Positions 44,937-57,639 of a DNA stretch of 64,000 nt are shown here, in pieces. Location: assembly GCA_029959195.1 (NCBI GenBank), contig CP114127.1, positions 620,001 through 684,000 of the forward strand, read 5' to 3'. The stretch is from Dictyophora rubrovolvata (Eukaryota; Basidiomycota; Agaricomycetes; Phallales; Phallaceae). The notes beneath the pieces are model-generated. The model ran no database searches. It was not told the origin of the DNA and saw only the letters and a list, made by a program, of their open reading frames with translations. Position 1 is the first letter of the stretch; the number at the start of each line of letters is the position of its first letter. The translations under genes were made by a program, and so were the position numbers.

Positions 44937-47085
44937 TTAATCTACCCAAGTCGGCTCAACTTTCCATTTCGCTCGCGGAGTATAAGGGCCATCAGCAACA
45001 CACTCGCCAGCTACCATTCTAATTTTGACGCTCCTGTGAACTAATACACCTTGTTTTCTTTGTCTAGGAATTTCTCGTGCTCTCCCTAGATTGACACTAA
45101 CGGTAAACTTGGTCAGCGTCCGTTATAAAGTTACCTGCAAAGTTAATTTTTTTGAAAACAGAAGAAAGAAACTAACGTAATACTGTCAATCCATTCGTTC
45201 GTGACGTCGTGTTGTCTACGAAGTTGAGTCGGAACAAGTTCCAAAATCCACCAACCAGGAGATATCGACAGTTGGTCGTAAATACGGCTGATAGCGTCAA
45301 CTGCGTCTTCCTCTTCTTCAGTCATGATTAGCTCGGGGTGAATACCGTTATAACCATATGAGATTAAATCTTGTTTTGTCAAATTATCATTGATATCGAC
45401 AAATTCGTCATCGCTCTTCCCTTCAGTTGTTATTGGTGATGTTGAGACGGGCGGTGTAGGAGGTGTATAATATAGCGGTGGAGGGCGCTCTTTGACGACT
45501 GGGTAGAGTGACGCGGGATCTAGACCAATGGTGCGCAACAAGTCTGCGTGGAATCGAATTCCGGTATTAGTAAGGAAGCATTGTCGGATCATCCATCGAA
45601 GAGAAATGCGAGCCAAATTATGACGGCTGGAATTTTCCACAGATCCGCCTCCAACATCTGTCAAATGTTCAACAATAATAGTCATTTCAAGGTGTGGTAC
45701 GTTTTAAAAACACTACGACAAACCACAGTGACAGCCCGCAAACCAAACTTCCAAGACGTCAGTTTCTTTAATGTGAATGGGATCTTCGCAGGCATCAAAG
45801 CTAGCTTCTTTGATACGCCAGGTGCTTTGTCTCCTCTGCTTAGGTCTAGTGGAAGACGAAGATGAAGATATGGAAGACGTTGGGCTCGGATACGGCGACT
45901 GAGCCATCATACTCGGATCTCCCGCGATAATGGTATCGTCGCCAGGCGTTCCAGATTTTGGCATTTCACCAGGTTGAGTGCCTAAATTGATTTCATCGAC
46001 GGTTGGTCGATTATAAAAGTTGGGTTTGAATTTAGCTCGACGTTCGTCCAGAGAAAGCGCATGACGAAACGTCCGAATGGAAGAGTTTGATGAAGTGAAG
46101 GGCAGACGTCGCGGGATCAAACCAACTGACTTGACAGTGTCCCTGAAAATACAAAAGTTACCGAGGTACATATTAGCGCTTTCTGGCGTCAACATACCAG
46201 ACGCCTATAAATTCGATGTCGACGTCTATTGAAAATGCCTTTTTGAAAGCTGTACTTTGAGCCCAGCCGATGTCATCTGTCCGACTGAACATTTGGTAGG
46301 CAAAGGGAACTTGTTGATGGTTGTCTGCTGGAAGCAATCCGACCTAAAAATAATAGTTAGGTATGAGTGTACTTTTGATGGTTGACAAATAATTCTACCT
46401 TATGGACCATTCCAGCCAAAGCGCGGGCGGTATATGCACCACGAGAGAATCCCAATAGGCATATCTTATCTCCAGCTTCGTCTAAAAAGGTGTCAGCATG
46501 ATGGCGTTCGCGGTGACGTGATCTCTTTACAATTTTGCATCAAAAATTCGTATCCGGCTATTGAAGATCTAAGCATTGGATGGAATTGGTAGCTAAATTT
46601 CAACGACACACCCATGACATGAGCGTCCAAATTCCATGCGATCATCATGTCGAGTGTTTTAGATATGCCCGCCATAAACGGAGTGGCTACTTCGGGTACG
46701 GTATATGTGCCAATCCCAGCCTATCAGAGCGGTAGCTGAGTAAACTCAGGCTTCTTGACAGCTAATGGTATGGGGGGCGGGAAGGGGGAGCTGTCGAGCA
46801 CACCTGATAATAGACCATCTGCTCCCTTCTGTTATCTTTCGTCAACATCGAAAAGAACTGAACGACGTTGGAGTTCTTGTTGATGTGTTTGCGTCAGTCA
46901 GCGTCCACAGCGGGGGCAACGATAATATAACATTCACTTACATCGGCATCGAAACAATCACCTGTGCCATCGAAGCAAAGAACAAGTGTCCTCGCAGGAT
47001 GAAAAGGAGGTATTACAGGATGGAGGAACGGCTCTGCTTTGAAGAAGCTTGATGACACCGCGGTGCCAGAACTGATCGTGCTCAT
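44937..47085 (-). CDS. DUF2235 (Tle1-like) alpha/beta hydrolase, copy 1
   Basis: Nine exons in transcript order: 47085-46942, 46875-46804, 46720-46612, 46557-46531, 46481-46399, 46343-46198, 46142-45724, 45657-45177 and 45096-44937. They give 546 aa. The DUF2235 domain is an alpha/beta hydrolase related to bacterial Tle1 phospholipases. In fungi these cytosolic proteins are common but mostly uncharacterised. Seen: LVLCFDGTGD (34-43), NSNVVQFFSML, the nucleophile elbow GFSRGAY (Ser130), YTARALAGMVHKVGLLP, VEFIGVWDTVKSVG-type strand text, the GCHCDVGGGS acid/loop region, and NGIHPELIMTEEEEDA. The 27-nt fourth exon encodes GYEFLMQN. A Ser-rich insert (SSISSSSSS) is absent from copy 2. TATATATAA lies about 80 bp upstream. 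An earlier in-frame ATG (47139) was rejected because copy 2 starts at the equivalent of 47085. Confidence 0.93.
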
Positions 47086-48283
47086 AATCGTAGTGTTCGT
47101 GGGTAACCTCGTGTTGGGACAGAAAAAGAGGAAAGTCACTAGACTTTTCGCACCGTGCGAGCCTTGTTATATATAATCGTTTTCAGTCAACCGCAGTTCA
47201 ATTCCAACTCGAAAAATTAATCTGGAATTCTCAGGCGCGGGAGGGCGTGTTGAGTACATGTATATAGATTCTGAATTCGCTCTGGGCCAGAACTGGGGCT
47301 AATATCTTCATCATTCACGGGAAACTAATGTATCGTTTCGACCTGTTGTTCGGGCTGCTTCTAGTCTATTTTAACATGCACTCACGTCAAATTCTAGTCA
47401 GGTGCAGTTGAATGAAAAGATCAGTTACCATATTGGGTTTACGAGCGGGAGTTTATTTACGGCATTTTGCTAATGAACTTCACGAATACAGATTACAAGC
47501 GTTACTCGTGAAGTATGAGAAATGCTATCACTGCATGTTAAAGGATAAAGTTAAAGTTTGAGATTAAATGGAGACTTGACTTGGGGAAATTGTAATTACT
47601 TTGTATAACATATTTCGCATTCGGCTGTAGTCACTTCCAATAATACCATTTGATCTGATGTCTTGATAATACAGGGAAGAACGGGAAAACTTTCATCTCT
47701 TGTGCTTGAAATTCTGTCGGAAGTTCAGAGCTTTGACCTTGCTTCGGGGGGAAATTGTTTAGGCTCCGCGTTGGGCTTAGGAACGTTCGCTGCTACGGGC
47801 AGCTTGTTATCATATTTCAATATCCATTTCAATTCTTGATGGGAAGGATTTACCGGACTAATCTATAGCAGTGCCAAACCTGTCGAATCGCTTCCCCACG
47901 GACTTTCTCATGCCCCACGATGAATGATGTGGCTTATTCAGTCTTGATTTTTCATTTAGTTTATGCTGCCACGATGTGAGCTGCGTGAACATTCATCAAT
48001 GATCCTTTCTCACGGCCAAAGCCCAATTTCAAGGATGACAAGAAATCGGGACACTGTATGGATCGTCAGCGTCTCGGAGTTGCAGACATGCGTTATCTCA
48101 GTACTTGATTCAACACTGACTAACTCAGAGTCAGAGTCGTTGATGTGGCTACTCCGATCTATGTAGCCGCCCAGAAGCAGATTAGTCACAGAGTCACACA
48201 ACCTCGGTACCGCGGTCGGGTATATGATTCTAGTCCGCTGCCCTCGCCATAGCACTGTGAAAAAACTTTTCACCTTTGCTACG
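47086..48283. other. Divergent intergenic region
   Basis: About 1.2 kb between the oppositely transcribed DUF2235 copy 1 and DUF2828 genes. It includes a TATATATAA element at 47167-47175. No gene was seen. Confidence 0.6.
47167..47175 (-). promoter_or_regulatory. TATA-like element of DUF2235 copy 1
   Basis: tatatataa on the minus strand, about 80 bp upstream of the ATG at 47085. Confidence 0.45.
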
Positions 48284-50721
48284 ATGGCCTCGCAATCCTT
48301 TGATCCTTATAAGGTATATCCTTTCAAATCAACCTCAACAAACAACAGCTCCAAAAACGACACCTCTTCGACGCAATCCCGTCGTTCCGTTACATTACCT
48401 CCCCTTCCCGAATTGTATCAACCCTTTGATCAACTTCTCACTCCTATTCCATCCGTAAAGTCAGTTAATACAAAACTCGAAAAAACATCCTCGGTTTCCA
48501 ATCCTTTCCTCGATGCTCTGGCCGGATTCCAAAATCGAACCGAAACGTGGAATGGCGCCGCAGCGTACAAAAGCACTCTGTCTCCTCTATTGAACGCATT
48601 CTTCGGTTTGTCTCAGAATACATTGCCGAATGATGTAGAAAATCTCTTGAGCAAGAGTTGGCAAGCCGATCCAGATGGAACACTAAGAGTCATATGGAAC
48701 CTTCGTTCGATTCACCAAGGTAAAGCGGCGAGAACAATGTTTTATCGTGCATTTGCATGGCTTTATGCCTCTCACCCCAAAACTGCCATCGCTAATCTAC
48801 ACAATCTCGTTGACCCCGTCGTACGATTCACCATTAAAACCAAGCCGCGGCGCGACCCGGTCGCCGGTGAAGACGATATGGAGGTTATTACTTATGAAGA
48901 TGCCGGCCTTGACGCACAGGAAAAGCAAAATGAAATAGAAATCGGTCGGTCTCATGGATATTGGAAGGACCTTCTCAACATTTTCTTACTGGTGACAACC
49001 GATCAGTGCACCCCCGAGTCCTTTTTCTCTTCTCTTTCCCAAGCTGGTCGAGGTTCTCGATATCGATATAGCCAAGCCAGACGCGGTTCCAGGGCCGTGA
49101 AAGAATCTCCTACTGTTGTTAAAAAATCTCCATCAGAAGTACGCGGCGAAAAATACACCGAATGGCGCAATAAGCTTACGAACAAACTGAGAAACGATCA
49201 CACATTCCGTGTGCTCTACGCTCGTATCGCCCAGCTCTTTGCGGACGCTCTTTCTCGCGATATAGACATCCTTAAAGAGATTGTTGATCCCAAGACCTCT
49301 GCTGAGCGTAAACTTTCCATGACATTCGACCTCACTTTGGTTGGGAAATGGGCTCCAACTCCTGGTGGGAGCCATGATCGTATGACCAATATCTCCACAG
49401 CCATCGCCGAGTTGCTTTACACTCGCGGACAGCTTAATGTCGTGTCCGACATACCATCCGACCGACCGCTTAGTCAGGAAAACGCTCATAAACTTCTCAT
49501 GGCTTATACGCGCTGTATCACTTCCCCACTGCGTCGATTCCTTCAGGTCCCTGAAGTCGCAATGTCTGCTCAACAATGGAACACAATCAAGTATCATCGT
49601 GTACCTGCAAAATGTATGGAGATAAACAAAATGAATTTCCTTAAACACGACGCGGATAGATTTTCTCAATATCTTATTGACGTTTCTCTTGGGAAGAAGA
49701 AGATTAGTGGTGCGACACTTTTACCTCATGAGTTGTTGCAAGAAGCGATGAAGACTCAAAAAATGAAGAAGCCTGAGGAGAAGACCGTGAAGGAGATGCT
49801 TTTGCAGGTCATTAACGAACAGTGGCGTACAATGATCACACGTATCCGTGAAGCTGGAACTCTTGATAACTCTATTGCAGTCTGCGACGTATCGGGTAGC
49901 ATGGGACACATCTCAGATTTCGGCTCTGGTTCAACGATTTCACCTATCTTACCAGCTGTCGCGTTGTCGCTTGTTCTATCTGAAATTGCACAGCCTCCTT
50001 GGGCCGGAAAGTTCATCACTTTTTCTAACAGTCCTGAAATAATTTCTTTGAATCCTATGGATGATCTTTTGGAGAAGACGCTGAAGATGAATGGTAGTAA
50101 ATGGGGAATGAATACCGATTTCAACGCTGTTTTTATGAAGTTGATTCTTCCTGCTGCGATTGAGGCAAAATTGAAGCCTGAAGATATGGTGAAGCGGATT
50201 TTCGTGTATGTGATATTATGTCTCGTCCATGATTGATATTGAAATTCAAATCGGTTTTTCAGGTTCAGCGACATGCAATTTGATGATAGTCGACCTCGTA
50301 ACGCTGAGTCTTGGGATACGGAACACGAGATTATCAAAAAAGCATTTAATAAAGCGGGTTACGAACTTCCGGACATCGTGTATTGGTGCGTTTACGGAAA
50401 TTTCCTTTTTTTCCTTTATGTTCTCATCGCTTACAAACTATTCCTCGTGTTGTTGTTTTTATTAGGAATTTGCAAGGTGATCTCGGAAAACCTGTCGCAA
50501 AAGACGAACCCGGCGTTGCGATTGTCAGTGGATTCAGTCCAAACATGCTCAAAGCTTTCTTGGAAGAAGGGAAAAAAGAGGATGTTCAAGCTGAACCGGA
50601 GAGTGACAAAATGGTTGCCGACGCCCCCGAAGCTAATGCAAAGACGAAGCTTACCCCAGAGGAGAATATGTTGAAAATTTTGGGGCATGAAAGTTTTGCG
50701 AATTTGAAGGTTTTTGATTGA
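48284..50721 (+). CDS. DUF2828 protein with TROVE-like region and vWA domain
   Basis: Three exons: 48284-50205, 50263-50385 and 50466-50721. They give 766 aa. The family (DUF2828/DUF7788) is found in fungi and plants and resembles Ro60/TROVE RNA-binding proteins joined to a von Willebrand A domain; its role is unknown. Seen: SNPFLDALAGF and GTLRVIWNLRSIHQGKAART near the start, helical repeats with SHGYWKDLLNIFLL, an insert of short Ser/Arg-rich repeats, and SPLRRFLQVPEVAMSAQQWN. These are followed by the vWA metal-site motif AVCDVSGSM (about 532-540), GGNTDF-like text (GMNTDFNAVFMK) and VFSDMQFD across intron 1. The C-terminal tail is acidic. The start was taken at the second in-frame ATG (MASQSFDPYK) because the first 20 codons look like 5' UTR. 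The gene lies between two inverted DUF2235 copies. Confidence 0.88.
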
Positions 50722-53181
50722 AGGCTGCTGGAGGTGTGGGTTTGTATGAGAGCGAGCAGTTGGCATGTTACACGTTTACATTAACGTTGAGCAATGCAAG
50801 TAAGTTATTCAGAATAAACCAAGCTCATTTTTGTATTGTTGTAGACACGACTTCGCACGGTTCAATTTTCAGTTTATTAAAGTACTTGTATCAAATATAT
50901 ATAAGCAGAAACCAGTCACAGCGTTTGTGATGTCATTGTCAAGAAATATATCACTCCTATTCCATCCTGCGATAAAAATATAGGTCAAAACGATAATCCT
51001 GGGTCACCCTGGTTATCTGCGCGAATAAAACAATTGAAAACAATGAGAGGAGAGTATCATTGGAAATTTGAAAGTAGTTACGCCCCCAGTATTAACAGGA
51101 CAAACAAAAAAAAACTAATAGGTATACAAATCCACTTCAAGCTTCACCTGTGACTGAGTTCTTGGTCTTCAAAGGTGCCAACACCATTGGCGCCCTATCC
51201 AAGTGCCCGGTCCCTGTCACAGGTGGATGTCGTCGCAACCCGAGCGGAGGAAATGAGAAAGTGGCAGAGACACGCGAGTAAAAATCATTATGACAAGATT
51301 GAAAACTGTAATTGAGGGAATGTATGGTGATGAGTTGTAACGTTTTGACTTGCTTTTATATTGGAAAGTCCGGACAGGGGATCCCCGTCGGCCGGACCCT
51401 GTTCCATTTGGAGTGAACACTCGATGGGCATCTCAAGATCTCTCAGCTAATGGGTGCCTATTTGACCTAGGGCCAAATGGTAACAAGGCAACCTTAATTA
51501 CTATTAAGGCCGGGGATGTTCGGGCTTTTCTTGGGTCGATTTTTGAGTAAATATCTATTAGTGAGCTGGTTGCATAACTTTCAACTTCGGATTGGCCACA
51601 GTGATTCAGACTCTTCGAAAGCCGAACAGTGATACTCTGTGATGCTGTAAACTTTTAAAAATATGTTTAATTGTTTAAAGAAGGCAAGTAAAAGTCAAGC
51701 TAGCGAACGATGGCGAAATCAGAGTCTATGCGAAAAAAAGGAGAGAAGAAATGAAACGTGACGTTTCATTTCTTTCAAACGTCACCGCGTCACCAGTGTG
51801 TATGTAAATTAATTTCTTGTCTGTCAGATTCCCCCTGGTTCCCCCAAGCCACACAGCCGGCTATACATAGTTCTAGTTTATAAATACATGCGCCTAATAA
51901 TTTACCCCGCAATTGGGGTATGGCCGTCATCTGTCAAAGTGCTTTACCCTGAGAAAAATGTCGCAAATAAATGTGAATCGCTCAGTGGTAAGAAACTCTT
52001 TAGAAGCTCAAAACGCTCGTACCGCAAGGATCCCTGTCCATGACCCCCGTGGATAACATACCCAATCCAGCAGCCCTGTATGACCGTCACCTTAACGTCA
52101 AATGGAATGCAAATCCGTAATGAATCAAACCTTTTTTTATCTCTTAGTTACAGTGTTTGACTCTGATCCGGTTTCATCAACCCGAACGGATCAATCCACT
52201 GGTTGAAACGTTTCACTCATGCTGGTTTTTTTTTAAGGGCCGACTTTCCAGAGAAATAGGTAGGCTGCAGCCGTGAAACATGAAAAGGTAGATCAGGGTA
52301 GATCTTGGTAGATCTGTCAGAGTTGTGAGAATGCAGGGTTACGAAACTATCTAAGTCGTTGCGTCATAGCAATGTTCTTGAGTCTGCAGCCCGGATAGAC
52401 TGGTGCTGGTTCGAATCTCTCTCTTGTTGCAGTGTTTCAAACAATTAACACCAGTTTTGGACTTAATTGGGAGCCAAAACTGCTTGAATTCTGGGTCGAA
52501 ACTGTAACTCTAATTTTATGAGGCTGGGGTTAAAAACATGCGGGAAGTACTTTCAAATATTCGTCGATGTCGTCGGGCCGAGGGAATCCGACAGGCAAAG
52601 TATTATGGGTCCTATCCTACTCGACCTACTTCACTCACACATACTATACACATTGACAACGAACATATGTACAAACAAGTATCTGATGGAAACAATTTCT
52701 ACGGGCATTGTGTGCCCTTGAGAAAATATAAATCTGTGATCGTAGTCCTACCTTTTGAGAATTTTAATCATCTACGGGCATGATAGTCCTAGCCATCAAT
52801 GGGAATGGTGGTCCAAATTTCCTGCGTTGAGTACTAACATGTTTTTTGTACTTCCTTAGGGGAGCGTCAGAAACGTTCAGGAACTAAAAAACTAAATGCC
52901 GGTTTGCTCAAAAAAAAAACCGGCATTTCTTTTGTCCAGAAAAAACCAAGAGAGCATCTAACTATACATGTTTTAGGTCGTCGGGCGCTTCGTAACGAAC
53001 TGCGCTTGCCTCGGGCTCACGCCACCACATACGCTTATCCAGCTTAGATTCAAAAAATTTCCAGCTTAGATTGCGGATTTCTCCAGCTTAGGTTGCATAT
53101 TACCTTGCTGTGGCATAAAAGTCAGGTAAATGTGTCCTGACATTTCCTTTTTTCATACTTCTCCTTATACACTTTTCTGAT
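50722..53181. other. Intergenic, no gene recognised
   Basis: About 2.5 kb. It contains a short run of ggtagatc repeats (about 52289-52316), a hairpin at 52894-52928 and short frames only. A ggttcgaatc motif near 52410 does not fold into a tRNA. Confidence 0.5.
52894..52928. repeat. Perfect 12-bp inverted repeat (hairpin)
   Basis: aaatgccggttt and aaaccggcattt are exact reverse complements separated by an 11-nt A-rich loop, about 250 bp upstream of the desaturase start. It could be an RNA hairpin or a relic of a miniature transposon. Confidence 0.7.
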
Positions 53182-54893
53182 ATGGAGGATTTATTATCTA
53201 TCCACAAAGCGTACGACGATGGTTCGCTACCCGAGTATACCCCCTTGGATTTGTGAGCTTCATTTCCCGTATTCCGTCTTCTTCTCCCAGCTCTTAGACG
53301 TCGTGTCCAGGTCCCTCAGAGAAATTCGTGCTGCCATTCCCCCGCGCCTGTTTGAGCAGAATACTTGGAAAGGCTTACGCTATGCCGCACGAGATTTGTG
53401 TGTGGCTGGACTGTTTTGGTACGCGGCTACATATATCGACCCTAAGTTCGGCAGTTCTACTGCTCGAGATCACTTCACCCCGTTCGGTGCAGAGGTTTTG
53501 CGATGGATGGCTTGGGCCACTTAGTACATTTCTCACAATGACCTCCCGCCTTTTTATGATAACTAATGCTCGTTTTTGTCAGCTGGTGGTTCCAAGGCTT
53601 GGCGTTTACGGGACTGTGGGTCATAGGACATGAGGTATGTGGAGAGTTCATTGCCTTATAATTTTTTGTTTTGGTTCTCAAATGCTTCGTAAAAGTGTGG
53701 CCATGGAGCCTTCTCTTCAAACAACACTGTTTGCAATGTACTTGGTTTCACGCTACACACAGCCTTATGGACACCCTACTTCAGCTGGCGAATTTCGCAC
53801 CATCGGCATCACAGTCATCATGCCTCCATGGAGAGGGATGAAGTGTAAGTTATTCTATTTGTTCACTCGTGACGAAGACCTGAAATCCTCTCAAGCTATG
53901 TTCCGAAAACTCGCTCGGATTTGGGGATACCTAAGGAAGGCAAAGAACCAATTGATTACGAAGAATATTTCGGTGATACGCCTATTTACACTCTCTATAT
54001 GCTCATCCGACAACAACTCCTCGCATTTCCTGCCTATCTTCTATGGAATGTCTCGGGGCAGAAAAATTATCCGAAGTGGACAAACCACTTTGATCGTACG
54101 TTGCTTGTTTTCGTATATATGTCGCGGCCTCCCACTATTGTGAAGTTAACATTCGAACGTTTTGCAGCCAATTCAATAATATTTAATCCCAGCCAAAGAA
54201 ACGCTGTGATTATATCCAACATTGGTATGTTTTTTATGGCCTGGATCGTCACATTGGCAAGCTCCGTGTATGGAACCGCCGGCGTGATAAAATATTACGG
54301 TGTTCCATGGCTAGCGGTGACACACTGGGTAAGTTCACCAAGGACGTTTTTCGAGTGATTGTTATTAACCTTCCCTGCCAGTTTATTATGATTACGTATC
54401 TTCATCACACCGATCCTCAGTTGCCGCATTTCCGCAAAGGAGAGTGGTCCTATCAAAGAGGGGCTGCTTGCACTGTTGATCGTGATTTCTTGGGATGGCA
54501 AGGACGCTTTTTCCTGCACGATGTGGCTCATTACCACGTGATTCACCATTTCTTTCCTAAAATGCCCTTTTGTGAGTCTGTCCACACTCTTAATTATTTT
54601 TTTTGGTTGTCTAATAATAATCATGTAGATAACGGTCCTGAAGCAACACAGTATTTGAAGAACGCGATTGGGGAACATTACGTGCACTCCGATGCACCTG
54701 TCTTCAAAACGCTTTGGGAGAATTATAATTTCTGCCAGTTCGTCGAGGATGAAGGTGAGTCTTATCGATGTTGAACAGTGGTAGATTGTATTGTTAATAA
54801 TAATGTGTAGGGGACATCGTTTTTTACAAGAACAAGAAAGGTCAAGCTGTCCGTCGGACCGCTACTGCCTATCTTAACAGGAAGCAAGACTAA
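53182..54893 (+). CDS. Delta-12-type (FAD2-like) fatty acid desaturase
   Basis: Nine exons: 53182-53252, 53311-53523, 53583-53634, 53696-53844, 53896-54095, 54168-54328, 54382-54571, 54629-54754 and 54811-54893. They give 414 aa. This ER membrane di-iron enzyme inserts a double bond into oleoyl chains to give linoleate; delta-15 or bifunctional activity cannot be excluded. All three histidine boxes are visible: HECGH (111-115), HHRHHSHH (147-154) and HVIHH (334-338). Supporting text includes [20 protein letters not shown] at the N-terminus, [42 protein letters not shown], and [20 protein letters not shown]. Four or so hydrophobic segments lie between the boxes. The first intron ends at the third possible AG (gtgtccag), which is the only one giving an open frame. 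Confidence 0.95.
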
Positions 54894-57639
54894 GTGGGGA
54901 ATTAAAGCATCTGTATCTTATTCTTCACGCATTTCCGTTGTGAATTAAATCTGTTTGTCGAAGAAGAATGTCGAAGTTTCATAAAACCGATGGCCTGGTA
55001 TTTTTATTAGTTCTCTTTCGGTATTTATTTATAAAATACATCACTATTAGTTAGTTTTTATATCAGGCATAATTAATCTTGGAAATGTATGTAATGCTTA
55101 CCATTGACCAGAATTTGCACTTAGCGTTAATACTCAACGAAGTGAGAAATTTATATGCGTTAGTTTAGTTGGCAGTATGCCACGACTTTGAAGGCGACGG
55201 TTAAAGAGAACTGCTGCGCAGATCTGTTGCAGCGGAAAACGTTTCCTATTTTAGTTAGATGCATTTGATATGAGGGGGGAATGCTGAATCCAGAGGTATT
55301 ACTCAATTACAGACCTTGAAGGTATGATTACCGAAGAGGCCTTGTAGCCACTTTCATAGTCAGTTACACGCCGAAGCCATAAAAGTAATAGTGTAGCAGG
55401 AGGATCTAGGCAGAAGAGAGCCAAAGTCAAACCATGTAGGGACAGGAACGTAGTATCGGTTTACATGCCGAAGCCATAAAAGTAATAGTATAGCGGGAGG
55501 ATCTAGGCCAAAGAGGACTGAAGTCGGACCATGTAGGGACAGTGCTGTCGGTGCTATGTAGGCTCATGTAATAGACGACTCGCCGGTAATAAACTAGTCC
55601 AATCGTCCAGCGTGCAGATCTGGCATCAAATTTGAAGCCGGTAGTTAACATGTATAAGAATAAGAGGAAAACGTCATATCACCAAAATCGAAATTAGTGC
55701 ATGTCTGAACGGCAGTGGTAAATTTCGCGACCTCTTCGCGTAATGCAGGACCTCTTCTTGTTATGGGAGTAAATAGGTGGCGAAAAAAGAAGTTTCAATG
55801 CAACAAGTGGGCTTCGCATCTTCGACGTTAGAATTTCGTCGACAGTTCACATTCCGAGTCAAAGACGACTTTAGCACAACGGGAATATTTGATTACATTT
55901 AAGATGAAAATTTTGAGGGAAGTTGGAGAGAAGCTCACTGCTCAGTGTCCAGCTTCGTCAGCCGCTTCGTCGCTGGTGGGATTCCAGGAGGACCTTGTGA
56001 GTGGGGCTGGACCTACGGGTTCGGTGCGTGGAGGGAGGTGACCGCTCGGGCGGGCGGGCACTCCTCTCCGCGACTGGGTCCTCCATGCAGTCCCGTTCAC
56101 TGAATGCTTAGAAACCGGGTATCGCTGTGTGTTTATTTCAGGCTGTGTATGTACATGATAAATGAAAAAGTCCGTTGTCTGTGTATGGATCTGTGTACGT
56201 ATAGAGGATGGGTGGCGGGAAAGAAAAGAAAGTGGATGTTGAAAGGATAGGGCTCAAGGAGTGTCTGGGTCTCTGTCGTGGTAGGCAGAGAATGAGAGTT
56301 AGACTAACGCTAGGTGTCACAGCGACGGCGCTTACCTGCTCTGCTGAACGCTAGTGCCGTGTACGGTACTTGGCTATGTGGTCTAGCTTAGCTAAAGGGC
56401 TCGGCTGGAGGCTACATGGTTACACAGCAGCTTGGCGTCAATACCGGCTTAGTCATTGCCTTCCAGAAATGAATAGCGCCCAAAAGCTTCTGACTGCTTC
56501 CGAGTCCGGACTCCGCAACGCGCATGATCATGAAGAAGTCGTCAACCCCAAGGCCCAGATATCCTTAATTTCTTCCTCAAGGTTTTACTAAACGAAAGCT
56601 GGATGAACCAGCTCGTTCTTAGGTCATTTTAGAACATGGTCGTTTCAAAGTTTGACCTGAAGTTCAATTTCAAAGTTACATCCAATTCCGATGTCCACGA
56701 GGCGACAGACATTATTCGTCTCCTCCTAATGTTGCGACTATGAAATGGATTGCAAGCACCCAGACTTCCCAATTTAGTTCTGCTTTCCTTTCCTCCGAGT
56801 TCGTGTCATATTATCGATCAGCCTATCCATCAAAGCAAAATCATCCGTGGAATAATATCTTGACCGACCCTTCATCATGATGGTGCACGATGTGTCATCT
56901 CTAGATCCTCTTATCTCACTTCCATTCCCAGCCAATGTACTGGTCTTTCGCATCTCTAAATAGTAGATCCGCCCTTCAAGTTGGCCACAGCCTCCAACCA
57001 CTAAAGCCAGGGGTTGTCGCCGAGACAATGACACCTACTCCCTTGGCAAAACTGGAACGTCTCAACGCACGCAGGTGTCCGATCAGACAGAGAAAGGACA
57101 AGCTCACTCGGCATGGGTGGTTCAGCACCCACCTCGTGGTTAATCGAATAAAATCTTTCCAGTTTCAAAATTCCTTCCAATCAGCAATTCCCCTCCCAGC
57201 TATTCTGAGGTGGCTTCCTTCCCTTATCCGAGTGTCTTGCTCATTATAGCGATAAGCGGATCCCACATTCTCAAATCGTCACCCAGTCGTCTTGTTCAGC
57301 TTTTCATGAAACTTGTATCACGGGGGTATGTATACATTCAATACTCCGAATTTGAATTGGACTAGAAGCGACCCGAAACGACAAAATGGCACGTCAATCT
57401 TCCAAAAATGATGGAGATGCTAGCTCTAAATTTGGTTTAGGCAGTTCTATAATCTGTACACAGCGCGTCAAGTCGTCTCACGGAAGTCACGAGACTCCGA
57501 CATTTTAATTTATTTAGGTTCAAATTGGAATTGAATTATACCTGGGCTGGAAGTGAATATTTAAGAGAGCTCGCACGGTATACAGAAGTTCAGTGGCTTC
57601 CTCATTCTATCCAGTGCGACGCCGCCTTTGAATACCACA
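54894..57639. other. Intergenic, no gene recognised
   Basis: About 2.7 kb. It contains a 97-bp-period tandem duplication (55364-55542) and short frames with no homology that I know. The right end holds the promoter of DUF2235 copy 2. Confidence 0.5.
55364..55542. repeat. Tandem duplication, about 82 bp per unit, 97-bp period
   Basis: Units at 55364-55445 and 55461-55542 share ccgaagccataaaagtaata and the end catgtagggacag, with about 15% differences. They are non-coding. Confidence 0.8.

Noticed and set aside
46765-47052. Plus-strand frame across the DUF2235 start region
   Set aside because: Antisense shadow of exons 1-2 of DUF2235 copy 1.
51217-51420. Possible secreted peptide on the minus strand (MIFTRVSLPLSHFL)
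   Set aside because: The hydrophobic stretch is short and runs into a stop after 23 codons; no exon could be joined to it.
52378-52440. Possible tRNA gene (ggttcgaatc T-loop-like motif)
   Set aside because: The bases around the motif do not form a T stem, and no matching acceptor, D or anticodon stems could be drawn on either strand.
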